Below, piece by piece: positions 12,101-23,835 of a stretch of DNA of 64,000 bases; within the stretch, counting starts at the first letter, position 1; each line of letters opens with the position of its first letter. Source of the stretch: Membranipora membranacea (Eukaryota > Bryozoa > Gymnolaemata > Cheilostomatida > Membraniporidae); contig OU612071.1 in assembly GCA_914767715.1 (NCBI GenBank), positions 15,930,948 to 15,994,947 of the forward strand, read 5' to 3'. Both the position numbers and the translations under genes were made by a program. Below the pieces are notes generated by a model, which was not told the DNA's origin, did no database searches, and saw nothing but the letters and a program-made list of their open reading frames with translations.

Positions 12101-14118
12101 CCTGAGAATGCTCCATCCAATGATAAGACCCCGTTAGTACAAATCTAGAAATAGAGGGCAACTCTTAGTTACAGACACCGCGTGATACTGTGACACATTT
12201 ATGATATAGAGTTTTATTATCTGATTATATGACAATTCTACTACTCAGTTTGAAACTGACAGCAAATCCAGTCAAGGTTAGCTTCATAGTCTTTTACCAG
12301 AGGTACCCCTAACGGATGAAAATATCCATGTAACTTAAAAATCACAATTGTTGCTGTTCGATGTTTATATAGAAGAGTTAAACATTTACAGGGATTTCCC
12401 TTCCAGTAATTGAACTTAATTGGACTGCTGAGACCACAAACAGTTTTTATGCATTGTGAATGCCAAAATTAGGATGGGAGCGTCTAGGAAGAAATCTTTA
12501 TAGAATTCATACAATTCACTTAGAGATTGTGTACTGTATTCATCATTTGTATCACCGACCAGAAGTACACCAGCTAATTATAGTGGTTATCTGGGGCACT
12601 GTAACAAAGTCTGAATTCAAGGAAAGCATATCATTTGTAGTACAAGAAGACTTACATAGATTTCACTCTTTGTTTCACCGAACACAACAATATCCTCTGC
12701 ATATTTGCCAATGCATGCGTCATCAAATTGCGGGTGTCTGCTATCTCCTTCAGCATTTCCGAATGGATAAAGAAGTGAGCCTGCCATAAAATCAATTGGA
12801 TACAGTCATGTTACCTGATACATTGTATGTCTTTTTATACATAGGTATAAGATTGCACAAAATCGAAGGAAAAACGAACAAAAGCATAATTCTTGAAAAT
12901 TTGACATCATTGTACCATATTAGCACATTTATCTTGATTTCGGCTTAAATATCGGTATACAAGAGGCGATTTGGTAAATATCCAACAAAACCAAAATCAC
13001 AGTAAAAGATTATAACATGAGTAATGGATGTGTAACGGTGCCATCGCATTAAAAAATGCCTCTGATGCTTTGACAATACAACTAACACATTACAAAAGAG
13101 ACAATTGTCGTGTTTTTGATGTTGGGATAAGTTGAATGCCAGTTGTTACAAAACTTACTGCCAATTCTTTGTTCTGCATCAGAATCAATCTGCAGACCTT
13201 CATTCTGCTCATCTGCTGCTTCAGCTTCAGTGTCTCGGGATCCGCTGTTTGTTTGCTGCCTTTAAAATATTAAAAATTTAACTGATATTATAGTGTCATA
13301 TATAGACACCAGGAGTAACAATCAATTGAGGGGGTCATGTTCAAATGTATGTCAGTCAAAATCGTTTACACACCACCTTTCTAATATAAAGTTTATCAAC
13401 TTACAGGTTCCTTGTGTCATTGTCCTCAGTATCGCCTCCAACTGTTGTATCACTTTCTGTTGAATTTTCAACTGCTGATTGTCCCACATCTATCCCACTG
13501 CCTCTCCCATTGACAACTGTATTAAACATTCAGATGCATATTACTTAACGGAGCTGCGCATGTCAAATAGGAATCATCTTGTCTATGATTAGCGCTTTGA
13601 TAAGGAGTTAGAATGAGTAATTGACAGGTTCAGTTGACAGTCGCACATAAGGCCAGCTCAACGGTCGAGTGATTGGGCGGCTATGGTTGAATTATTGTGT
13701 TATTAGTTGGCACATTGCTGTTCAAAAGAAGGTAACACTATGATTAGGCAAAATCAGTTCTCAATGAAAAAAGTTATACACTGGGTATAAGTTTGAATAA
13801 TCATGACTACACCCTCATTATACCACTTATTACAATGATAATGCAGTCTTCACTTCCTACTGAGCCTACTGGATTAGGATAGACAGTGTATAAAGTGGTA
13901 AAATGAAGGTATCAACATGATTTTGCAATCTTATGTTCAGTGTATAATTATCGAATAGGAACTGATTTTGCACATTGTGTTGCTTTCATGTATGAAGATT
14001 CATAAAGTTATATGGATTCGTAAATTGTACAAATCTTACCTGTTCTGGACTGTGTCATGTATGCAGAGGCCACTAGTACCAGTCCAACAGCTACCATTGT
14101 TAGTAAAGATACCTTCAT
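9149..14118 (-). CDS. NIDO gene A: secreted NIDO-domain protein with CBM14-like C-terminus
   Basis: Nine coding exons: 14118-14040, 13516-13405, 13259-13159, 12780-12656, 12144-11958, 11344-11250, 10761-10648, 10169-10019, 9327-9149. All junctions are GT-AG and in phase; total 1143 bases, 380 residues. Residues 1-20 form a signal peptide (MKVSLLTMVAVGLVLVASA). Residues 27-97 are an acidic, Ser/Thr-rich linker with one N-glycosylation site. Residues 98-320 are a NIDO domain (LLYPFG, DD, ICTNGVLSL, LIAPYWAD, ADWLIITTW, NTFQCVLA, QVGFDSGNG). Residues 322-380 hold six cysteines (325, 340, 357, 368, 370, 378) with CSPGTAF and NFP as in peritrophin-A chitin-binding domains; the usual third cysteine is missing and an extra one precedes the fifth. 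NIDO domains occur in extracellular matrix and adhesion proteins; chitin or glycan binding is inference. No lesion found. The exon 6 donor (AGAG/GTACCT) is weak but identical in gene C. Confidence 0.9.
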
Positions 14119-14677
14119 TTTTCTGAGAAAATAGTGGGGACAATTATAATTGCAAGCTATCATTTTTTTTTTTTTACCACTTTATAATTGAAGTCTTCAA
14201 CGGATATGTGTCTGACACCTGCCCAAAAATATTTAATTCAGCATTCATCTCCATGAGTTCAGTTGAAATAAGGTGAATATAAAGATATTGTAATTACAAA
14301 GACTTTATGGTTTTCAGTTGATAACAATTAAAATTGAAGACTAATAGTAATGAAAATAGAAAAAAAATCATTGATGTTGATCGAGCTACTATTATATCTG
14401 TACAGAAATGAGGACTATTGAAATGGATTATTGTTTGGTAACTTAGTCTGGCCATATACCACATTCTATCTTGTGTGTGCATGATATGAACATGGTAGCA
14501 TGGTGATACCCTGAGAGCTATTTTTAGCAGAATCGAGATCAGAATAAGTTCCAACCTATTCTTGTAAAACCAGTTTAGGACCATGCCAGCTTCTCTAGGT
14601 ATCGGCGAGCTTGCCTAGCAGTTGAGCTAACAAGTAAAGAACGAATAAAATTTCTAGTACCCTAATGTTAGACCTAC

Positions 14678-14796
14678 CTGTTGTGAACTGTAAAGATCTC
14701 CGAGTTCACAATGTTTGCTTAAGGCTTGAAAAAAGATGCAGCTTTATACCCAAAATCTAGGTCAATTCGGAAACGGATTTAGCGCTCGCGTGCATT
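14678..14796 (-). promoter_or_regulatory. Gene A promoter, TATA box and 5' UTR exon
   Basis: TATAAA on the minus strand at 14743-14748, followed by an untranslated exon ending at 14678 with donor GTAGGT; the next exon begins AAAATG at 14122. The box CGCGTGCATT (plus strand, 14787-14796) lies 39 bases from the TATA box, exactly as in gene C. Layout and box are conserved although flanking bases have diverged. Confidence 0.8.
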
Positions 14797-17365
14797 AAAC
14801 AAATTAAATACGCTTTGGTGGACTGCCACACCAAAGTTTTTCTTTATAATTAGCCAATCAAACTGATAGTTTCAATTCACTATGTTTATCAGACATGAAA
14901 AGTGGAACTCAATGAACACAGCAAATTCAAGCTTTAGATTTTCACTTACACTTCAATCTCCATATTGCTAATTATATTTTGTTGCAATTAAATTTGTATG
15001 AATAAAGAGACTCTCATCACCATAAGGTCAAGGACAAGATAAGGTTAATTTGATGGAGATTTCCAGGCCCTAGCTATGACAATAGAACATTTTTTCTCCA
15101 AATGTTTGAAGTGACAGTCCTACTAGGCCATGTTTGGTATGGTCTTAAAGATCTCAGTCTGAAAAGTCATTAGGGCATATGAAATAAAACAGCCTGTGAA
15201 CTTAATTGGAGTAAAACTGTTGCAAAATCTGAAAATGGGGTCATTGCTAAAACATTTAAAAAAAAACTAAATGCTATTTTCCACAATTTTAATTTTTTTA
15301 TTATTTTTATTTGCCCTATGAACTCACAATATTCGCTTTACTAGGGTAATATCTCTCCTGAACTAATAGGACTGATCCTTTAATTAATACTCAATTTCTG
15401 ATTGCAGATCATCAACCATCTTCACCACCAACATCTTCTCCATGGTCTTTTTAAAGAGATTGAGAGAAAGATTAAAACTTGGCATTTAGAATCTTTGGAT
15501 TTGGTGTTGGCTAGCAGTAATCATCAAGCGTCATCACCACGTAGGGTTACAATTGTCCCTTGAGTTATATTTGATCCATAATCTGTATTACTCAGTGAAC
15601 CCAAATGGGCCATTCTAAGAATCCATTATGGTTCCTTAGCCTTTCAAAGAAACGTTTAACAGTGACTAAACATGTGAAGAAAGACTAATTGTGGTATTAC
15701 GTAATGGGTACATATTCCAAGAAAGGCAGCAGTAAGATCAGTCAGGCTAAGTGAGATTAGTCATGCAAAGACCGACCGAGATTGGCCAACAAATGGCTGA
15801 GTTCCGATAATCTATGCCAAGTTTGTTGTCAGTGACACAATTTGAGGAGCCACAACTCTACATAAAAACTTGTTGTGTTACGTTAATGTTATGGGAACAA
15901 GTAATTAATAATGCTATTTGGGCTGTCGCCAAGTGCCCAGGCTATATAAAGCAAAATAATTTGATCGAATATTTTTAGATTATCAGATGCCTGTTATATG
16001 ATATTACGTAATCCAGTACTTTGAATTGGATTAGCTTATCACAAACTTGTTTTGATGGTGATGTGTTTTTTTAAGGATGCAGTAGAAAATGGTGATTTTA
16101 TTAACGAGGACATCAGATGCAATTCAAGTGAAATCAAAGCAGAAAATCGGTTTGCTAAGACTGTATAACTCTCAGTTAAAAATAGCATACATGATGATTA
16201 GATATAATAATTTGCACCTCTAAGGTGCTGTGCTGTTGAGCATATGATAAATAGAGCATCGGCTCCAGCTTAGCCACAACCCAAAATTTGGTTATTGAAT
16301 GCAGATATCACATTTGACAATTGCAAAAAAAAACATCCAAGTTGAGCAGATTTGTTAAAAATGATATTTCTCTCAATTAAAAAGGGATGGGGGGACTAAA
16401 TCATTCATAAAGATGGGTTTCTTTTTAATTTCATGCAGCACAATGAACTGGCTGCAACTGACTTTACAAGTTGATTCATATATCTGGTGTACAGCGCAAA
16501 AATAAATATAATATATTAACGGTGAAAGAAATATAATTGTTAGCTGCTGATTGATTGTCTATATCATATCACTACCGAAATGCAAGCTGTTCTATGTCAA
16601 AATTATAATGTGGTAATTTAAGGAAGCCATCATTGGTGCATTATATTTACATGCTAGCAGCTTGGCCTTATTATTTTTTAAGCATGCAGGTGCTGGTTCA
16701 TATTTTGATATTTGATGCGTAATGATGTACTCCCTCTCAATTTGGATGTTATGAATATATGTTAAATTTGAAAAATTTAATTATTTCAATTACAAACTCT
16801 CTTCCACCATTATTTTTCAGCAATACAAATACCCGTACTCTCAAAATAAATGTATTTTTGGAAAAAAAATGATAAATAAAACAATTTGTCATCAGTCATC
16901 TCAGTTACAAATTCATCTACAAAAACAATATTATTGCTTTCAATAAAAAAAATTAAGCATTTTCTTTGAGATTATAATAGCTTCTCAATTTAATTCAGTT
17001 TATTGTAGCCATTGGCTGGAGGGGCTACTGAGTACCCTGTGCTGCAGATCCAAAGCTTATACGCTGGTTTACCATTGCTGAGTATGTTGCCTACTGGTGA
17101 ATGCCAATTGCATCTTAATAAGTATTTAGTTGTTTCATACTTTAAGTTGTAAAAGCGGCTAAGGGTCAGCTTTCCTTGTTGCACCTACGAGTGAATTAGG
17201 AAAAAAAATGTATTGTGATGTTAGGCCTTCCTGTTGTGAACTGCAAAATTCACTCAAAACAATGATTCCTAAGTTTGAACACAGAACCAGATAAATTTTA
17301 TGTCATAACATTTCGGCAAACCTGTCAACACAAGCAAGTATGACCTTAACAATATTTGTTGAAGG
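14797..17365. other. Spacer between genes A and B, with one 5' UTR-exon relic
   Basis: AT-rich and without a gene I can support. At 17217-17260 a stretch resembles the gene A 5' UTR exon and donor (TTCCTGTTGTGAACTG), same orientation. A 64-codon minus frame at 16990-17184 has no recognised family and no paralogue here. Confidence 0.5.
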
Positions 17366-17765
17366 TTACAGACACGTATCTTGACCAGAGATGAAGGCCA
17401 TTCAGTACATGCTGTGTATCAATAAAGTTAAGTAGTACGTAAATACAGAAGTTATAATTATCTAATGACACTTATTCAATTCACAATTTTCCTAGAATTG
17501 TGTTGTGGAAGTCAATTAGCGCTAATTGACTTACTTCCACAACACAATTCTAGGAAAATTGTGAATTGAATAAGTGTCATTAGATAATTATATCTTCTGT
17601 ATTCAGATACAACATACAGTGGTGCGAGTGGAATTTAGATTGTAAATCTCGGTCAAATTGGAAACACAAACAAGTTGACAATATATCAAGGCTACAGATG
17701 CAGCTTTCACACCAGAGATGATGATCATTTAGTACACATTTACATTGATAAAATTAAATACAATA
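17366..17765. repeat. Two copies of a promoter-proximal segment flanking a palindrome
   Basis: 17366-17446 and 17688-17765 resemble each other (shared CCAGAGATGA and CATTTAGTACA/CATTCAGTACA words, then ATAAA-TTAA). The second also resembles the gene A upstream region at 14735-14830 in the same orientation. They look like decayed duplicates of the gene A promoter area, with the palindrome between them. Confidence 0.5.
17442..17603. repeat. 162-bp near-perfect palindrome (foldback element)
   Basis: Arms 17442-17520 and 17521-17603 pair almost completely, with one mismatch (ATAA/ATAT) and one 4-base insertion near the centre. The centre is TCAATTAGC/GCTAATTGA. There is no loop, so the strand could form a hairpin of about 79 pairs. 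No clear target duplication. High arm identity implies recent origin or arm gene conversion. Confidence 0.9.
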
Positions 17766-18784
17766 TAGTGGACCTCCAAGCATAACGCTTTTTTTAAAAA
17801 TGGCCAGTCACACTTCCTATAGTATTTACAACTTATCAATTTGTCAAGGCAAACGATACTATAATTGACAGTCACTGTATTATAACATGCTAACCATGGA
17901 ATTTCTAAATTGGCCTGAAAAGAGTTATACTAATTTTATTGGAGTAGAAAATAAAAGCTAGGAGAAATATTATGAGCCTAATTTTAATCCATCTCATTGT
18001 CATGAACATAGAATTATCAAGCGGTACCAAACACAAATCGAGTAAAGGCTTGAATAATACAATGTCATGATAGTTTACTGTTATAATCTTATCCTATATT
18101 CTCAAGTTTGTCTGACCAGTTAATTTGAATTTTTCCCCACTATTTTCTCAGAAAAAAATGAAGGTATCTTTACTAAGAATGGTAGCTGTTGGACTGGTAC
18201 TAGTGACCTCTGCATGCATGACACAGTCCAGAACAGATAAGATTTAAACAAATCATGAATCCATAAATTTATGAATTTTGAAAACGGATATAAATGCACT
18301 CAGCAAAATCAGTTCCTATTCAATAATTATACAATGAGTATAAGTTAGTATGACAGAGATTGGTGCCGCAGGAGTTGTGGGGAAGCTTTCATTGTTGATT
18401 GTTCCAGCCCCCAGCACCCTCGGGTGTATACCTCTCCTCATCATTATTCAACTTTATACAATTATTATGCTGTATCCAGGAGGTTCAATACTGTAGGCAG
18501 TGAATACTGCATGAGCATGATATAAGGTGGAATAATGAAGGCATAAGCGTGATTATTCAAATTTAAACCCAGTGTATTATAGGGATAGATTTTGCCTAAT
18601 CACAGCATTATCATCTTTTCATCAGCAATGTGCCAACTACTATTTAAATAAATGTATACTTTATTTCGTAACACCCCTTTGGTCATTATCAAAAATATAA
18701 GTCAACCAATCACTTCTCAGGCATATAAGGTAATTTGGTGAACCCGAGTTATCCCCACATCTCGAAAAGGCCAAAATTCATATA

Positions 18785-20020
18785 AATTATAAAGCGAAAA
18801 ACTTCTTTCGTGACTGGCATAAAAATTTATCAAGCTACAGACCTCAGATTTTCAGGACACAATCACAATGTGTGTATTTCTTTGCCCCCCATGAAAGTGA
18901 AATAATTGCATACATAAGCAGGCAGTTAACTGTTTTCGGTAATGCTTTCGATATGTTGGCAGATATTTTCCTTGTTTACTAAAGAAAATAACCACTATGT
19001 TCCTCAGAAGATGAGCAATCTAATGATATACAAAATTTGTGCTGTCATACCATTTGAAGCCATGCTGCTGCTCAAAAGAAAATGTGCTTCTACATTATTT
19101 TACTGATTTGCAATGATTTAGCTGTGCACAAATATGCTGATTGTGTGTGTATTCATTATCAGTAATGTAATGTAATTATTATAATACAGTATTCATGCTC
19201 CACTAAAGATAAGTCAGACACTGTTCTGTGTAGCTCAGTGGATTATCCTCGTTTTGTCATCGCAGAGTTCTGGGCTCGATCCCAGCCTGGTGTAAATTTT
19301 TTATACTCTCAATATGGCTATAAATCATAATGATTGTGAAGAGAAATCTTCTTTTGTTGCTGGCAAAATAAGTTATCGAGCTACAGACCTCAGATTTTCA
19401 GATCATACTAAAAAGATGCCTGCCATGAAAATGGAATGGTTGCATACATATGCCGGCAGCAGGGCAGCGATTTATATCATTTTTTAACTGATAAGTGTTC
19501 CTCGGGAGATGAGCAATCCAATGATATAAAAATTTGTGCTGTCAGACCTTTTGAAGCCATGCTGCTGCTCTAAAGAAAATGTGGCCACGCGTTATTTTAC
19601 TGATTTGTGCTGCTTTATAGAAAGCTTCTTTTGTAGCTGGCATAAGCAATTATTGAGCTAAAGACCTCGGATTTTCAGAACATACTCGTAAAATTTGTAT
19701 TTCTTTGCCCCCCATGAAAGTAGAATAATATGCTGGCAGCAGGGTAGCGATTTATATCATTTTTTAACTGTTTTCACTAAAGCTCTCGATATGTTGGCAG
19801 ATGTTTTCCTTGTTTACGAAAGAAAATGACCACTGTGTTCCTCAGGAGATGAGCAATCCAATGATATAAAAATTTGTGCTGTCAGACCATTTGAAGCCAT
19901 ACTGCTGCTGAAAAGAAAATGTGCCTACACATTATTTGACTGATTTATGATGCTTTAGAGAAAACTTCTTTTGTGGCCTGCATAAGCTACAGACCTCAGA
20001 TTTTCAGGACATACACTGCA
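18785..20020. repeat. Tandem array of an approximately 300-bp unit, three copies plus a partial
   Basis: Units start near 18800, 19345, 19620 and 19966. Shared words include GAGCTACAGACCTCAG, TTTCAG, GAGATGAGCAATCCAATGAT and TTTGAAGCCATGCTGCTGCT. The first two are separated by about 220 bases containing a tRNA-like stretch. The array ends about 200 bp upstream of the ORF1 at 20228. Confidence 0.8.
19229..19297 (+). repeat. tRNA-derived SINE head or tRNA pseudogene
   Basis: Perfect A-box-like TAGCTCAGTGG and B-box-like GGCTCGATCCC at tRNA spacing, but the acceptor arms do not pair (TTCTGTG against CCTGGTG) and the T loop is one base short. An internal Pol III promoter relic, not a working tRNA gene. 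Confidence 0.55.
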
Positions 20021-20227
20021 TTTCATGCCCCATATATCATTACCCAACCGGCAACAATTCTCATACTGAAGCACTGCAATAATACGATGGGATTCAAAGG
20101 AAATCCACCGCGCCTGCGCAGCTCCTCACTTCCGGCTTGTTAAGCTTCTACACCAAGACAGGGGAAAAACTTTCCTCTTATAAAATTCTTAAAATTATCT
20201 AAAAAACAACTTTTCGACTTAATAACC

Positions 20228-21187
20228 ATGGCATCTGGAGGTGTAGAGATACACGAGGAACAACTCAACTATGAGGAGGAAGAAGAAAAAGATCGAGGTA
20301 TTTATGACAATAATAATCATAATACTAGAGACAATGTCAGTCCTGGACGCGGTGTAGACTCCGGGGACCAGGCTCTAGGTAGATTCTTCAGAACTACCAG
20401 AGAATCTGATCAAGAAAATGCCATAAGCGACGAGGATCACAGCTTAAACAATGGCAGTGCTTACCTAAGCAAACTAGTAACTGAGAAACAGGGGCCCAGC
20501 ATAAATTCTGCTGTGGCTGACCTTGTAAATACCAACCTACAAAGAAACTTTTGTAAGGTTACACATAATGGGGCAAGGAACAACTTTGATGAATCAGGGA
20601 GTCAGGGCACTAAAGTAGCGGAGAAATTTACAAAATTTCCTGTTCCTGCCAACACTCCTGAGCTTAGATCATGCCGGGTGAACGAAGGTGGCTTCAAAGC
20701 CCTTCAACCTAATCCTAAGAAAGTAAATTGGGATCTCCATTTAGTTGAATCCACCACCTGTAAATCTCTTACTACCCAATGCATGGCAATGGATAAACTG
20801 CTTGAGCTACAGTCTGTAGTTAGAAAACCTGAACTAGCAGGCAAGTTTGAGGAAGTATTTTCACTTCTAGCAGATTCTATGGAATTCGGCTGCCTTTCTA
20901 GGGCCCGTACTGATGAGGTTAGGAGAGATCTTGTACTTACCTTCCTCAATGACAATTATAAACATTTGTCAACAGAAACTAAACCTGAAAAAGGCTTACT
21001 CTTTGGAGAGAACCTTGAAGAAAGCATGAGAGCAGTGGAAACTGCTAATAAACTGTCAAAGAAACTGTCTCATAAACCTCCTCAACGGGCTAATCTTTTT
21101 AGGCCAGCGGAGAGGATTCAGAGGGGGCAGAGGCCAATACAGAGGCCACCCATATCGGTCTCCCATAGTATAGCAGTGCTTCAATGA
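20228..21187 (+). CDS. DIRS-like retrotransposon ORF1 (gag-like), solitary
   Basis: An uninterrupted 319-residue frame with a strong start context (ACCATGG). The N-terminus is acidic (EEEEEKD). A central part has PELRSCRVNEGGF, and the C-terminal third has LLFGENLEESM followed by a Lys/Arg- and Pro-rich tail. The pattern of FGENL, a predicted helix and a basic tail resembles ORF1 proteins of cnidarian DIRS-type elements as I recall them; this is a family-level guess. No reverse transcriptase, RNase H or tyrosine recombinase follows within the next 10 kb, so it is a truncated element or a retained gene. It is the longest open frame in the 12.5-kb insertion, which argues for recent arrival or selection. 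Confidence 0.6.
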   Translation: MASGGVEIHEEQLNYEEEEEKDRGIYDNNNHNTRDNVSPGRGVDSGDQALGRFFRTTRESDQENAISDEDHSLNNGSAYLSKLVTEKQGPSINSAVADLVNTNLQRNFCKVTHNGARNNFDESGSQGTKVAEKFTKFPVPANTPELRSCRVNEGGFKALQPNPKKVNWDLHLVESTTCKSLTTQCMAMDKLLELQSVVRKPELAGKFEEVFSLLADSMEFGCLSRARTDEVRRDLVLTFLNDNYKHLSTETKPEKGLLFGENLEESMRAVETANKLSKKLSHKPPQRANLFRPAERIQRGQRPIQRPPISVSHSIAVLQ

Positions 21188-21429
21188 GAATTATAGTCAA
21201 GTTTCAACTTACGGACTACGTAGGTAAGTCTCACTTCACTTGTAAATTATTGTTTAGTTAACCCTGCCTGCTAAATAAACTACATTCATCATTGCTATTG
21301 TATTGTTATAGTATAAGCCTTTACAGTTCTAGTCCATATTATATAATTGGATTGACAATGTATTCAATGAGTTTGTATTTAGATGACCAGGCAAGATAGC
21401 TGCTACAATGATTAGATATTGTTGTGCAA

Positions 21430-21490
21430 GGTAGGTAGCATCAAAGTCTATGTCGCGGGAGACTCAGGTTCAAATCCCTGCTGGGGCAAA
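21430..21490 (+). repeat. tRNA-like sequence with perfect B box
   Basis: CAGGTTCAAATCCCTG includes a perfect B box (GGTTCAAATCC); an A-box-like GGTAGCATCAAAG lies about 30 bases upstream. The acceptor stem does not pair. Probably a SINE head. Confidence 0.45.
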
Positions 21491-21949
21491 TCTTTTGTTT
21501 TCGTTTCATCATGATGGAACTCGAAAGCATTCCATTCGAATTGTCCTCCTCACAATTTTTGTAAGCACAGAAAACACTTAGTATTGAGTATGATCAGGGA
21601 GAATGGTATGTTGAGCCGACAAAATACTTACGTTCAACCAGGTTCAACTCTTCTGTGTCGTGCCGTACCCTACGCTATACCTTGTGCAATCTGGGGAATG
21701 TAGGCAGCAACTTCATAAATAGAATACATCAGCTAAATTATGCTAGCAGAATTATCACAAAACTTTGTTACTAATAAAAAAGTACAACATCGCTCACCAG
21801 TTGAGCGAGGATCTACTTTGTATTAATCGCCCTACATGCCTAAGTGGAGAGAAGTGATATGCGAATGAGGCCATATTCTCCACAGAACCACTGGAAATAT
21901 GCTGACTGATGCTTAAAAAATACATACTTGATGTCATAGCATGTAGTAT

Positions 21950-23835
21950 TAGTACTGATTATTGGCATAGTCTTAATCTACGTTCCTTTGGATTTTTGAG
22001 ATTGAATGGCTCTGAGCATGGATTTAGCTCTGAATGTCATGGTATGTGGGTAGAGAGAAGCAAAGGTAAATCTATTGTAAGCCTGGTATATATTCATTAC
22101 CTGTCTACAAAGGAGCTCTTGATGTTATACTCTGTCATTCTTAGCCATCCCAGTTATATGGTGTACAGGAAGCAATCGTGGCATTTTTCTCTCTCACTGT
22201 TGGATGGTAGTTCCCTAGCAGGTGTTGGCACTAGTACGGATAATATTTAAATGTTAGACTAGTGACAACACCTTTTACAGTAATACATTTTAAGCTTTCA
22301 GCTTGAGTGTCACAAGCAGGGAGGTTAGCCCTTAACAGGCATACTTACTTAATTACCTCAATTATAGTTGTCAAAATTTTTAATTGTCGAATTAATTGTC
22401 ACTGGTAGTTAATCCTTCACACGCATTCCATTGCACTTGTAACAAGTCAGCATAACACACTTGTGGAATTAGAGAGATAGGATGTCATCGTAAGCTGACC
22501 TTACTTCCTGTCTTTTGCTGCTGATAATGCATGCAATGAGTTTTTAATTTTGCGAATGTACATTTTTATAATGATGGTTGTTTGGGTGAAAGTACAATCA
22601 TGATCATTCTTTGACATAAGAGTGTCATAAAGTGAGGGGGCGCGAGGTTATAACCTTTTATGCAAAATACTAGATAATTTGCCAAATTCCATTTGTATAT
22701 TTTCATCAAATTATTTCACCAAACTCTGCTTCCAAGCTCATCATGGTACAGAGTAACTATGCCAAGAATGAGATTGCTTCGCAAAAAATCTCTGGCGCCC
22801 TTATTCTCCAGTATTTGCAACAATGTTTCAGTGATTTTCTGCCGCTACTTGGTCAACTTCAAAAGCTGCAGAGCCAGATACAACATACAGTGGTTGTATC
22901 TGGCTCAGCTCTTGATAAACTGGTGCTAGCTCATTATGATAATCTGTGTGTTTATCCAAAGGGTTGTCCATTTTTGAATCTACTGGTACCTTTTATGTTC
23001 TGTGCAGGTTGCCTATGAATGCCAATGTAAACAAAATTAACATTCTGACTGGCTTATCTTGATTATGACTTCATGGGTAAATAACTTGGATAACAACAAT
23101 ACATCCAATTATGCTTGAACACAGCTGCTTGGCTAAGATGTTGATGTCAAGTAAAAGGTAAACAATTGGCAAATAGACACTGTGAGAATCTTGTTCAATT
23201 CAATAAGCTAATCTCATTGAAAGTGATCAGGCAGATTTAACTGTACATTGTAGCCATTGAATTCATGCATCGAAAAGTTTGGTATGTTGAAAGTTCTTTC
23301 AACCTAAAGGTTTATCAATGAATATCAAGATTTCACCAACCTACTCCAGATTAATACAATTTTCAACCATTACGACAGGATTTCCATAATGCATCGATAG
23401 GCTGGAGTTCCAATCATTTCAACAAATTCCTGCCAAAGGAATACCCACACTGATATTATTCTGTTATATGAGACCGGTAGCTTAGACAGGCGGCTTGATT
23501 GCCAGATTAGGGGATTGTAGGGCCATTACAGCAATTAGGATTTAAATGACAAATGATTGCCTGGACAGCCTTGTAGCAGATAATCTTTCAAAGCTCTCAG
23601 CTTATTATTATCCCCTGCATTGATATCTTTAGAATTTACAGTGACCACCAGACATTCTGTACAAAAGAGTTCTATTGTGTCATTGAACTATAGGTCTGTT
23701 TGAGTTACCCTTGCTTCTCTCTACCCACATACCATAAAATTCAGAGCTTGTACTCCATGCCCAGAGCATCTTCAGCCAACAAACAGCTAATGAAAGCCAT
23801 CCCCGCTAAGAAATCCTAAGGAGCGTGGACTAACC
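21950..23835. repeat. Diverged inverted repeat pair, arms about 21950-22160 and 23620-23835
   Basis: Reverse-complementing 23690-23830 gives sequence aligning with 21960-22070, best over TATGGTATGTGGGTAGAGAG. The arms enclose about 1.45 kb without a supported gene. Could be a foldback element or the edges of an old inverted duplication. Confidence 0.6.
22871..22906. repeat. Perfect 14-bp-arm hairpin
   Basis: GAGCCAGATACAAC at 22871-22884 is the exact reverse complement of 22893-22906, loop ATACAGTG. The word CAGATACAACATACAGTGG also occurs at about 17604-17622, directly beside the large palindrome. Confidence 0.75.

Noticed and set aside
18237-18243. AT-AC (U12) intron in pseudogene B
   Set aside because: The donor ATAAGAT does not match the U12 consensus ATATCC and differs from gene A by a single G-to-A change, so it reads as a mutated GT donor.
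19229-19297. tRNA gene
   Set aside because: A and B boxes are present, but the acceptor stem does not pair and the T loop is one base short; called a SINE head instead.
22743-23018. A 91-codon frame as a gene
   Set aside because: No recognised domain, overlaps another frame and the perfect hairpin, and lies inside an inverted-repeat segment.
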